A DNA stretch of 64,000 bases, from contig OY730442.1 of the NCBI GenBank assembly GCA_963422685.1, positions 434,001-498,000 on the forward strand, in the 5' to 3' direction. Position 1 is the first letter of the stretch. Each line of letters begins with the position of its first letter. The DNA comes from Spongiihabitans sp963422685. GTDB taxonomy: Bacteria; Pseudomonadota; Gammaproteobacteria; Arenicellales; Poriferihabitantaceae. Below are positions 8,506 to 15,672 of this stretch, one piece after another. Both the position numbers and the translations under genes were made by a program. Under the pieces are notes generated by a model that worked only from the letters and a program-made list of their open reading frames with translations, was not told the DNA's origin and made no database searches.

Positions 8506-9546
8506 ATGCTCAAAAATAATCAAAAAATCGCCATTTATATGGAAAAAAACCTGGACAGCGACTATGGGAAAATGGGCTTTGGGGTCATGCGCTATATAGA
8601 AAATCCCATTGTCGCGGTGATAGATTCCACTCACGCCGGCAGGAAAATCAATCAGGTATGCGCGCTGCCGTTTGCCTACCCGATAGTGGACTCCATTGAT
8701 CAGGCGGCGGCGCTGGGCGCTGAAGTTCTGATCCTGGGAACCGCCCCATCCGGCGGACGGATACCGGACCAATGGAACGCCCCATTAGGGCGGGCGGTGG
8801 AATTGGGCATGTCGATCATTAACGGATTGCATGATACATTAAACGATCAATTCGCGAACCAGTTACATGGCGGGCAATGGATATGGGACGTCAGGCAGCC
8901 CGCATTCGTCCCGCAAATCGGCCAGGCGCGGGCGGCCGCGCTGGATAACAAACGCGTACTGTTTGTCGGCACCGACATGGCCATCGGAAAAATGACCGCT
9001 GGCCTTGAGATATATCGATGGATTAAAGACGCGGCGAAACACAGAAATATTTCCGCTGATTTCCTGGCAACTGGCCAGATAGGCATCACGCTGACGGGCA
9101 AGGGCATTCCGCTGGATGCGTTCAAACTCGACCACGCCTGCGGCGCGGTAGAGACCATGGTGATGGAAGCGGCGGACAAAGACATTATTCTGATTGAAGG
9201 ACAAGGATCATTACTGCACCCCGGCAGCAGTGCAACGCTGTCGTTGATGCGCGGCGGCTGTCCGACACACCTGATCATGTGTCATCGCGCCGGAATGCAC
9301 AGGCTGCGCAAGCCGGATCATATCCAAATGCCGCCGCTAAAAGCGTTCATTGATTTAAACGAAGCGCTGACCGGGGTATGCGGCTCATTGACAACAGCCA
9401 CCACCATCGGCATCGCATTGAACACCGCATCGGTCGGCGACGCAGAAGCGCAGTCCGCCATCGCCGCTCTTGAAGACCAAACTGGTTTGCCGGTAACCGA
9501 CGTGGTCAGATACGGCGCAGAGAAACTGGGGGAGAAACTGCTTTAG
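8506..9546 (+). CDS. dgcN: D-glutamate N-acetyltransferase DgcN (DUF1611 family)
   Basis: DUF1611 family protein of 346 residues. It has an N-terminal Rossmann-like half and a C-terminal P-loop half with a Walker A-like GTDMAIGKMTAG near residue 155 and IEGQGSLLHPG near residue 230. Characterised relatives catalyse the first step of D-glutamate breakdown, N-acetylation of D-Glu. Its position directly after the DgcA-like racemase, in one pta-dgcA-dgcN unit, supports this role. The gene ends two bases before the second IS5-like element. Confidence 0.85.
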   Translation: MLKNNQKIAIYMEKNLDSDYGKMGFGVMRYIENPIVAVIDSTHAGRKINQVCALPFAYPIVDSIDQAAALGAEVLILGTAPSGGRIPDQWNAPLGRAVELGMSIINGLHDTLNDQFANQLHGGQWIWDVRQPAFVPQIGQARAAALDNKRVLFVGTDMAIGKMTAGLEIYRWIKDAAKHRNISADFLATGQIGITLTGKGIPLDAFKLDHACGAVETMVMEAADKDIILIEGQGSLLHPGSSATLSLMRGGCPTHLIMCHRAGMHRLRKPDHIQMPPLKAFIDLNEALTGVCGSLTTATTIGIALNTASVGDAEAQSAIAALEDQTGLPVTDVVRYGAEKLGEKLL

Positions 9547-9548
9547 GT

Positions 9549-9933
9549 TAGGCTGTGTTGACGAATTATCAAATTGTTGATAACGGAGTCCTACAACAGT
9601 TTTGAGGAGGGTCGTGATGAGTATACTGGTCGCGGATTGAATCAATTTTGACAGATATCAAGCACCCGGCCGGGCCCCCGCCCCGGCGTCAAGGGTAGGG
9701 ACAGGCCCCGTGCCGAGGGTGTAGGGACATCCCCCCGTGCCGAGGGTGTAGGGACATCCCCCCGTGCCGAGGGTGTAGGGACATCCCCCGTGCCGAGGGT
9801 GTAGGGACAGGCCCCCGTGCCGAGGGTGTAGGGACAGGCCCCCGTGCCGAGGGTGTAGGGACAGGCCCCCGTGCCTGTCCATGATGAAGGACAACCACGG
9901 GGGGATGTCCCTACAGTTCGTCAACACGGCCTA
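9549..9933 (+). mobile_element. IS5-like non-autonomous element, copy 2
   Basis: Same element as at 5288-5522 and in the same orientation. The left end is TTAGGCTGTGTTGACGAATT; the right end, read inward, is CTAGGCCGTGTTGACGAACT. The transposase remnant is shorter: MSILVAD-type coding is lost just after the start. The GC-rich interior has been expanded into six tandem units of 26-27 bases, which makes this copy about 150 bases longer. It begins immediately after the dgcN stop codon and forms the left edge of the defence-rich region. Confidence 0.75.
9711..9871 (+). repeat. 27-bp tandem repeat, six units
   Basis: Units start at 9711, 9738, 9765, 9791, 9818 and 9845. Each begins TGCCGAGGGTGTAGGGACA and ends in a C-run plus GTG. 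The last units differ from the first by ACAGG versus ACATC. The first copy of the parent element (5288-5522) has a single unit, so this is an expansion by slippage or unequal crossing-over. It is not a CRISPR array because there are no unique spacers. Confidence 0.9.
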
Positions 9934-10046
9934 GTGTTTCAGGTTGTTGATGATCCCGTGTTGCGGCTTGTTCCAGTTGGCGATGCGTTGGGCAGTGCTG
10001 GTGGTGGGTGTCTGCGCTGGCCGCAAGGCTGGCACGCCATGTAGAA

Positions 10047-10763
10047 TTATAACGCCTGTGCCGGCATCTCATCCCAGGTTCTGTTATCGAGCATACGGCC
10101 GTAGCGATGCTTTTGCACGCCGCCCCATTGCTTGAAGAAAAACGCCGTGCCGATATCCTGGCACTGCTCCTTGACGGAATAAACCCAGTCTGCCTTCATC
10201 GGCCTTGCCTTCGGGCCGGATTCGCCGCCGACTATCACCCAGTGAATGCCTTGCAACGGCAGGTTTTCCGCAGGGCCGATCAAGGGTTCACACGACAGAA
10301 AACGCACTCGGGCAGGCACTTCGCACAAATCATGGATGCGGTGATAAACCCGATCATCCTCCACGCTGACGCCCATCCATATATTCCGCGTCCATTCAAG
10401 CTTGTGCGCCAGGGTTCTTAACCGCTTGCCGCGCTTAGTCAAGATTTGGAAAGTATGCTGCGGACATTCGTTCATGGTGCGAAAGACCCGCTGAATAAAG
10501 TCAATAGGCACACGGTCGTGGAACAGGTCGCTCATGGAATTAACGAAGACAACCCGGGGCGACCGCCACCGCCGGGGGGTATCGACAAGGTCTTCGTGCA
10601 ATGTCAGCGTAAAACCCTTGGCGTATCGCGAGTTACCCATTGCCTGGAGCCGGGCAGCCATCCGCTTGGCGTAGCAATGCTTGCAGCCGGCACTGATTTT
10701 TGTGCAGCCCGTAACCGGGTTCCAGGTCACTTCGGTCCATTCTATTTGAGATTTGGCTGCCAC
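10047..10763 (-). CDS. DUF5131 / phage Gp37-Gp68 family protein
   Basis: A 238-residue member of the DUF5131 (Gp37/Gp68) family. It opens with SQIEWTEVTWNPVTGCTKIS followed by a three-cysteine cluster C-x6-C-x2-C (CTKISAGCKHC), which resembles a radical-SAM-type iron-sulfur site. Further conserved blocks are FVNSMSDLFHD, ILTKRGKRL and FLSCEPLIGP. The start is a GTG four bases after the stop of the TcmP gene. The family is the 'three-Cys-motif' partner of TcmP and is often found in phages and defence islands. Its reaction is not known to me. Confidence 0.85.
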   Translation of the reverse strand: MAAKSQIEWTEVTWNPVTGCTKISAGCKHCYAKRMAARLQAMGNSRYAKGFTLTLHEDLVDTPRRWRSPRVVFVNSMSDLFHDRVPIDFIQRVFRTMNECPQHTFQILTKRGKRLRTLAHKLEWTRNIWMGVSVEDDRVYHRIHDLCEVPARVRFLSCEPLIGPAENLPLQGIHWVIVGGESGPKARPMKADWVYSVKEQCQDIGTAFFFKQWGGVQKHRYGRMLDNRTWDEMPAQAL

Positions 10764-10767
10764 GTTG

Positions 10768-11619
10768 TCAGTCTGCTGCGTTTAGAATATGGCCGGCTAT
10801 GCTTTTGGCGAGCTGAGCCCCGGCCGGATTTCCGGCGCAGAATATGAACTCAAAGAGCGGTGAGTTCTTCGAGTTTTTAAACGTTTTGGATTTTTCCATA
10901 AACCGGTTACCGAACAACCCCTTCAGCTTTTCCTTGTAAGATTTGATAATTTCATCTGCACCGGCTTCCCGTTGGTGCGTCTTCTTGCCAAACAGAGACA
11001 TCTGTGGACTGACGGAATAGAGTTCCTGCCAGCGCTTATCACCAAAAATACGGGTCAAACTGTTGACCAAACTACCCGAAATGTCCTCCGGCTTTCTCGA
11101 CCTGGGCAGCATCCGCGTAATGGCTGATGTGGGAAACAGAATCCAGATGTCCAGCGCCTTAAATCCTGCTATCTTCTCAATGGTTGTCCATTCTACCTCT
11201 GTCGCGAATGGATCCAGGAAAAGTACGCCCCGCCACCTTTGCCAGTCTCCTTGCAGGTCATTACACAGAAAATTGTTTGCCTCGGCATTCCTGACCATGA
11301 TGTTTCTGTCAGGATTTTCATCACGCAGACCAAGCAACCTCTGATATCGTCCAGTGTCCCGCTCAACAAAAACCAGCTTGTCAAAAGGTTTGCTGTCAAT
11401 CTTTATGGCCCGTGCGGCCGAGCCTTCGTAAAACCCTCTCGCGTCGTCTTCGTCTGTCAGGCTGATTTCCCCTGACCCGGCGAAGGCGTCTATGTACACC
11501 AGTTTGAAGGACTGATTCTTTAATGCGGTTGTATAATCGTCAAGATATTTTTCCAGGATGTCCAGCTTCTCCATAGTCCAGGAACCGCCAAAGGCATCGG
11601 ATGTGTTGTTTTTATTCAT
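10768..11619 (-). CDS. tcmP: Three-Cys-motif partner protein TcmP
   Basis: A 283-residue protein with the TcmP signature: GGSWTMEKLDILEKYLDDY, YIDAFAGSGEI near residue 45 (a methyltransferase-like glycine motif) and FLDPFATEVEW near residue 137. The fold looks like a class I SAM-dependent methyltransferase; the target is unknown. Its ATG overlaps the stop of the upstream DUF3644 gene (ATGA) and its stop lies four bases before the DUF5131 start. The three genes are therefore one tightly packed operon and probably one functional module. Confidence 0.85.
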   Translation of the reverse strand: MNKNNTSDAFGGSWTMEKLDILEKYLDDYTTALKNQSFKLVYIDAFAGSGEISLTDEDDARGFYEGSAARAIKIDSKPFDKLVFVERDTGRYQRLLGLRDENPDRNIMVRNAEANNFLCNDLQGDWQRWRGVLFLDPFATEVEWTTIEKIAGFKALDIWILFPTSAITRMLPRSRKPEDISGSLVNSLTRIFGDKRWQELYSVSPQMSLFGKKTHQREAGADEIIKSYKEKLKGLFGNRFMEKSKTFKNSKNSPLFEFIFCAGNPAGAQLAKSIAGHILNAAD

Positions 11620-12596
11620 TTCTTCGAATAATGCTTGTCCATCTCTTGCAGAATGTTGGGGTTGTAAAATGATTGTTTTGAACTCTTCGGATTGCTCGGG
11701 TTAAGGTAGCGGACATGGATGAATTTTTCGTCTTCGGATAGCGACTGTCTGATTCCGTGATATTTTCCATTCCGCTTGAAGTCTGGATATCTCTTGCGGC
11801 ACTCTTCTCCCAGCCTTTCATAGTCCCAGGGATATCTCTCCCGAATCTGATCTTCTGAAAGGCGAATTTCCGTTGCATCGGGATTGTTTGTAATTTGCAC
11901 TTCGGGCGCACCTTTTACCCTGGATCGGGTGAATTTCACCTCGATATTGACCATGAAGACGTACTTTGAGCCGCTTTCATCCGTCTGCGTCTTAAGTTGC
12001 TCCAGATACTCCAGGAATTTTTGCTCTTCCCTGTTGAGGATAATGGCGTCCGTTCGTTGCGGCAAACTTACGAACGATAGCGGCATCAGGTAAAAATTGA
12101 ATTCACTTAAATCGCGGGCAAACCAGTCTTTCATGGCCAGCACGAAGTTTTTGAGACTGGCAGCACCTAATTCCTGAAGTTGAGTTGCCAATACTGTGCC
12201 GGATTGATTGTAAAAATGGACGGAAGAATTTCTCAATTCAAGCAATACCTCTATATTTTTTAGTGCTGTCTGATCTAGATGCTTCTGTTCGACAAGCTTC
12301 CTGGCGAGAGAACCCAAGCTGTACGTGAACGGATTTCCTGAATGAGTACGCTTGATTCTCAATCGCTTGCTCGGCGTCCCATCTTTCTTCTGGTAGGGTT
12401 CCCTCACATAGAGAGACCGAATCTTGTTGTTATTCTCATGCAACCATTTCGCTTTCAAAAGCAGTTCCCAGCCATTGATGGCCAGAATACAAAAGGTTTC
12501 CGCCCGATAGGGAAAGTCCGGCTTGTTGTAAATCTCGATAGCAGCCACAGTTGCGGCTATCGCCCGATCCGTAAATTCTCTGCAACGGGATTTCAT
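11616..12596 (-). CDS. DUF3644 domain-containing protein
   Basis: A 326-residue protein recognised as DUF3644-like. The N-terminal half has INGWELLLKAKWL near residue 50 and LLELRNSSVHFYN near residue 145, a HEPN-like helical arrangement with an R-x4-H-like motif (RNSSVH). The C-terminal part contains a helical DNA-binding-like stretch (SEDQIRERYPWDYERL). The HEPN comparison is my inference; if right, a ribonuclease toxin role is possible. It is the first gene of the DUF3644-TcmP-DUF5131 operon, and the upstream DNA holds only gene relics. Confidence 0.7.
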   Translation of the reverse strand: MKSRCREFTDRAIAATVAAIEIYNKPDFPYRAETFCILAINGWELLLKAKWLHENNNKIRSLYVREPYQKKDGTPSKRLRIKRTHSGNPFTYSLGSLARKLVEQKHLDQTALKNIEVLLELRNSSVHFYNQSGTVLATQLQELGAASLKNFVLAMKDWFARDLSEFNFYLMPLSFVSLPQRTDAIILNREEQKFLEYLEQLKTQTDESGSKYVFMVNIEVKFTRSRVKGAPEVQITNNPDATEIRLSEDQIRERYPWDYERLGEECRKRYPDFKRNGKYHGIRQSLSEDEKFIHVRYLNPSNPKSSKQSFYNPNILQEMDKHYSKK

Positions 12597-12607
12597 TAGC
12601 TATGCCT

Positions 12608-12735
12608 CTACCACTTCGATTTCTTAGTCAGATTGTAAAGCTGATACACCAGTCGGTCGATTTCGGCTTCCTGTTCGATGGTGTGCGCCAATCCCGTCCA
12701 GTGCCCAAATGAACAGCGTCCCGCCCGCCGACTCT
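12608..12735 (-). pseudogene. Relic of a restriction-modification protein C-terminus
   Basis: Translating the minus strand gives a tail EQEAEIDRLVYQLYNLTK and a stop. This matches the C-terminal signature of the intact Eco57I-like protein in this window (EAKIDALVYRLYGLTGEEI). No upstream body of the gene remains; the frame abuts a recombinase relic. It is a leftover 3' end of a lost type IIG-like gene. Confidence 0.6.
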
Positions 12736-12870
12736 CACAAAAACCCCTGCCCGGCGTGGTCGGTAAACACATCCACGTCGCGGATGTACTTCACTACTGT
12801 ATTAGTGCTGGTGTGACGGGTTACCGCCATGATCTTGTCCATCCGTGCATGATGAGTCGCCGCACTGCGG
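12735..12870 (-). pseudogene. Tyrosine recombinase (integrase) C-terminal relic
   Basis: The minus-strand frame reads MAVTRHTSTNTVVKYIRD followed by VDVFTDHAGQGFL and a stop. This is the C-terminal box of phage-type integrases (TGHKS...YIREAxLFxxNA), with the catalytic Tyr in KYIRD. Only about 45 residues survive. It shows that an integrative element once ended here. Confidence 0.65.
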
Positions 12871-12887
12871 TATATGCTCGCCTGATT

Positions 12888-12953
12888 TCACCCTATCTCA
12901 CCACGTGCATCTGTCAAATCGTAGAGTTGATAGACAAGATAACCTGTTTGTAC
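12888..12953 (-). pseudogene. Second, short restriction-modification tail relic
   Basis: The minus strand reads GYLVYQLYDLTDARGEIG then stop, again resembling the LVYxLYxLTxEEI end of Eco57I-type proteins. It is only about 20 residues long and diverged, so the call is weaker than for the other relics. Confidence 0.4.
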
Positions 12954-13010
12954 TAAAGTAATATAAGATTTGATCCAGAGCACAAACGAGGTTTAGGGAG
13001 GTAATCAAGA

Positions 13011-13475
13011 ATGTATCCTGCACTGCAAGTTGCCAATAGTGTATTGCAGCTATCGTTTGAGAAAAATATACTGATTAGCCCGCTTAAGTTACAAAAGCTG
13101 GCATATCTCGTTCACGGATGGCACCTGGCATCTTTTGATAGACCAGCAATCAACAATGAACCGGAGACCTGGAAGTATGGCCCGGTATTTCCAGAAATTT
13201 ATCATGCTTACAAAATATTTGGGAGCGTGCCTATCAGTAAAGAAAATTGGGAAGTATATGGAACCGCAGATGATAAGGTAGTACCCGAGCAAGATACCGA
13301 TTTCCACTGGCTATTGGGTCAGGTTTGGAACCTCTATTCCCCTTACTCCGGTTTATACCTTTCAAATTTGACACATGAAGCAGACACACCTTGGTCATCA
13401 GCCAGGCGAAAAGCAAACAACAAATTAAGCCAGGAAGAAATAAAGAAACATTTCAAACAGCTAATGAACAACTAA
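13011..13475 (+). CDS. Panacea-domain (SocA/GepA-like, DUF4065) antitoxin
   Basis: A 154-residue protein with the Panacea signature: LQKLAYLVHGWHLA near residue 28 and ETWKYGPVFPEIYHAYK near residue 53. The Panacea domain is known as an antitoxin platform that neutralises many unrelated toxins encoded next door. GGAGGT (12997-13002) precedes the ATG, an excellent ribosome site. The next gene starts directly at the following base with GTG, so the pair is co-translated. This makes a PanAT-type toxin-antitoxin system the simplest reading. Confidence 0.85.
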   Translation: MYPALQVANSVLQLSFEKNILISPLKLQKLAYLVHGWHLASFDRPAINNEPETWKYGPVFPEIYHAYKIFGSVPISKENWEVYGTADDKVVPEQDTDFHWLLGQVWNLYSPYSGLYLSNLTHEADTPWSSARRKANNKLSQEEIKKHFKQLMNN

Positions 13476-13862
13476 GTGGATCGAGTCCCCATTAAAGACC
13501 CGCGACTGAACGAGCAGAAACAGGAAGCTCCACGGGGGACTGCAAAGCAAGAGCATAAGCAAGGATTAGAAAGCCGACAGCAGGAACATAGCCATACCAT
13601 AGAGGCTTACCGGTTCAAGTCTCTCGCTCGGCAACTTTGGTTTTCTAGAATTGTATCGTCTGTGCTTTGCGTTGGAATTATAGCCCTGATTGGAGCAGCA
13701 ATTTGGCTAATAGCATCAGGAAGTTTTCAGACAAGCGCTGGACTGGGTTTTACACTGGGCATTATTAGTAGTGGATTGGCAATTTTGCTTAAATATTTAA
13801 TAGAAAAGTTATGGCATTTTGATGACTTATACAAAACCCCGGGTAACCACGAGGACAAGTAG
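13476..13862 (+). CDS. Two-TM membrane protein, probable toxin partner of the Panacea antitoxin
   Basis: A 128-residue protein. Its hydrophilic, Gln/Glu/Lys-rich first 45 residues probably form a coiled coil. Two membrane helices follow, near residues 57-80 (IVSSVLCVGIIALIGAAIWL) and 88-108 (GLGFTLGIISSGLAILLKYL). The GTG start abuts the Panacea stop codon with no gap. I do not recognise a family. Membrane-acting toxins are among the known Panacea partners, so a membrane toxin role is inferred from position and topology only. Confidence 0.6.
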   Translation: MDRVPIKDPRLNEQKQEAPRGTAKQEHKQGLESRQQEHSHTIEAYRFKSLARQLWFSRIVSSVLCVGIIALIGAAIWLIASGSFQTSAGLGFTLGIISSGLAILLKYLIEKLWHFDDLYKTPGNHEDK

Positions 13863-13909
13863 TAAAAGGATAATTTCCATCTTTAATTTGCTGATATTCC
13901 TGGTTTATC

Positions 13910-14000
13910 CTATCTCATCGCTTCCACAAGTTTAATCTCTTCCTCCGTCAGCCTGTATAGCTGATACACCAGCCGGTCGATTTCGGCTTCCTGATGCGCT
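13910..14000 (-). pseudogene. Third restriction-modification tail relic
   Basis: The minus strand reads HQEAEIDRLVYQLYRLTEEE followed by IKLVEAMR and a stop. This is nearly the same as the relic at 12608 and close to the C-terminus of the intact Eco57I-like protein. Nothing upstream in frame belongs to such a gene: the next sequence is the end of a TIR gene. It is another orphaned 3' end. Confidence 0.65.
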
Positions 14001-14007
14001 GGTGTCC

Positions 14008-14496
14008 CTATCTTCTGGCTTGCTGTGCGGCTTTTTCAATCCAGTCGCCAAGGTTGTCATAACCATTGTCATCTCCCCAGTTATAATCAGAACAACAAGG
14101 GTAAACCGAATTAGGGTTAATGGACAGAAAGTTAAAAGGAGGTAGGGCAAGCGGGCGTGATCCTTTGCGGGATGTACAACCATACCTGTCTTTAACATTG
14201 TGGATATATATCCCGATTAAACCATTCTGCTTTTCTATGCTTTGCTCTATCTCGTATTTGACCCATTTGCTATGAGCGGTTTGGCTGCCGATTAAAACGC
14301 AAGTTACGGAAGTGCCGTTCATTTGGTCGTCTATCCAATGCTTGATGGCCGCATCCGTGTTTCTTTTGAGCGTTTCAATTTCTGCGCTGTCGACGAAACC
14401 CGCCTCAGTGTAGCTGCCTTTGGCGACCCAACTATGACGAACTTGGTTGACACGCTAAACATCGTCCCAATCAAAACTGAAAAATACTTTCCTCAT
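14008..14496 (-). pseudogene. TIR-like (ThsB/MTH538 type) protein interrupted by a TAG codon
   Basis: Read through one TAG, this is a 162-residue TIR-like protein. It begins MRKVFFSFDWDDV, then TAG at 14455-14457 (codon 14), then RVNQVRHSWVAKG and a long intact body including TCVLIGSQTAHSKWVKYEI. Relatives often have DVWRVNQVR at this point, so TAG is one base from the expected TGG (Trp). The ATG overlaps the stop of the membrane-protein gene (ATGA) and has GGAGG five bases upstream, so initiation signals are intact. Initiation at the in-frame ATG at 14322 would give a 104-residue fragment lacking the TIR core strand. Confidence 0.75.
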
Positions 14497-14924
14497 AATA
14501 CCTCCGTTAAGGTTATTGAAAACGCAAGCAGGACGAACGTAATTTCTACCAAATAAAAAATGATAAGCGTGACCGAAAAAATAGCGGACACCCAACTGCA
14601 TTTAGGCTTGCTCCGGTGCTTCATCACATCCATCTTGAAGTCGGTGTCGTTTTGCTGTCGGATTTCATTGTAAACCTGGCGAAACAACCGCTCTTGCCAA
14701 AGAAAGTACCCGTCTAAAGTCCAGAATCCCAGGACGGGAACGACCAGCGTCAGAACAAGATATGGGTTTTGCAAGTCATATCGCGCGACCAGCACCATCG
14801 CAGCGACGATGAGGGTCATGCTCCAGCCTTTGAGCAGGAAGGAGTTGCTGCCCAGGCGATTGATAATGGTCTGGGTCATTTCCAGGTGTTTGATTATGTG
14901 GTCTTTGCTCATTTTCTCACCCAT
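14493..14924 (-). CDS. Membrane protein of the TIR operon
   Basis: A 143-residue integral membrane protein with hydrophobic helices near residues 30-50 (FLLKGWSMTLIVAAMVLVA), 53-75 (LVLTLVVPVLGFWTLDGYF) and 110-140 (VSAIFSVTLIIFYLVEITFV). A short charged loop lies between helices 2 and 3. The N-terminus has HLEMTQTIINRLGSNSF. The second Met (14912) is an alternative start with GGGTGAG before it. It lies three bases after the upstream TIR stop and overlaps the downstream TIR start, so it is central to a three-gene operon. I infer a membrane effector or anchor role; no family name is certain. Confidence 0.7.
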   Translation of the reverse strand: MGEKMSKDHIIKHLEMTQTIINRLGSNSFLLKGWSMTLIVAAMVLVARYDLQNPYLVLTLVVPVLGFWTLDGYFLWQERLFRQVYNEIRQQNDTDFKMDVMKHRSKPKCSWVSAIFSVTLIIFYLVEITFVLLAFSITLTEVL

Positions 14925-14927
14925 AGG

Positions 14928-15596
14928 TCAGTTACTGACTGTTTTGGTTATGTCGTAGTCCTCTGTTTTGTCCCGAATATCTTCTGCTTTTTTAAAGTAT
15001 TTCTCCGTATCGCTCTTAAAATCACGCCATTTCACTGCATGGATATATGACGAATCGCCAAGATAAACTGTTTCAGGCCTATGATGCCGGCAGTTAGAGT
15101 ACGATGGCCTTCTGATGTTAAACATATTGCCTCTCAGTATCTGAAAGAGCGTGTCTGTGCGTAATGTGCGGCAATGACAGTAAGGACAAATATCGTCTTC
15201 GATAAAATAGCTATATGAGTGATTTTGGTCCGGCAGGGTTACCGCCAATACGGCATTGGTTTGGCTGGTGCGCTCGTTTCGGGTTATTTCCTTGAGTGAA
15301 TAAGCAATTTCCCAAGGTATCCATTGATCTGATTCGTTTTGCTGCTGCTCTTTCATTCCAGGAGAAATGAGAACAAGCGTTATGCTGCTGTCGTATATCT
15401 TGTCTTTCAAGTGAGTGGCGATGGTTTCATCTTTGAACTCGCTCAAGTCTTCATTTCCCTCGCCCTTATAAATTTCGTCACCTTTGAATTTATCAATAAG
15501 GTAGTCAACGTAAGCCCGGGCAGTTGATCCTTTGTCAGGCAGCAGTGCAACATTAGCATCTGAGTGTTTATAGCTGACAAAGATTTTTCTGGCCAT
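14928..15596 (-). CDS. TIR domain-containing protein, first gene of TIR-TM-TIR operon
   Basis: A 222-residue protein starting MARKIFVSYKHSDANV, a typical TIR betaA strand, with TARAYVDYLIDKF and ITLVLISPGM following. WIPWEIAYSL near residue 100 contains the conserved Glu expected for a TIR NADase or signal-producing enzyme. A cysteine-rich insert near residues 140-150 (CPYCHCRTL) looks like a small metal-binding knuckle. It resembles the ThsB-like TIR proteins of antiphage systems, which make cyclic ADP-ribose-type signals. The known Thoeris effector ThsA is absent; a membrane protein and a second TIR follow instead. Confidence 0.8.
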   Translation of the reverse strand: MARKIFVSYKHSDANVALLPDKGSTARAYVDYLIDKFKGDEIYKGEGNEDLSEFKDETIATHLKDKIYDSSITLVLISPGMKEQQQNESDQWIPWEIAYSLKEITRNERTSQTNAVLAVTLPDQNHSYSYFIEDDICPYCHCRTLRTDTLFQILRGNMFNIRRPSYSNCRHHRPETVYLGDSSYIHAVKWRDFKSDTEKYFKKAEDIRDKTEDYDITKTVSN

Positions 15597-15672
15597 CTGG
15601 TTACTCTCCGGGGAGCTTTGGGTTCAAAGTACTAATATGTGAACTATTTCCAAAAAACAAGCCCCCTCGCAA

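Noticed and set aside
9711..9871. Regular 27-base repeats that could suggest a CRISPR array
   Set aside because: The units are directly adjacent with no unique spacers, lie inside an IS5-like mini-element and have no cas genes nearby.
9934..10046. Minus-strand stretch reading RIANWNKPQHGIINNLKH before the DUF5131 stop
   Set aside because: It could be another gene's orphan C-terminus, but it is too short to assign and I recognise no family.
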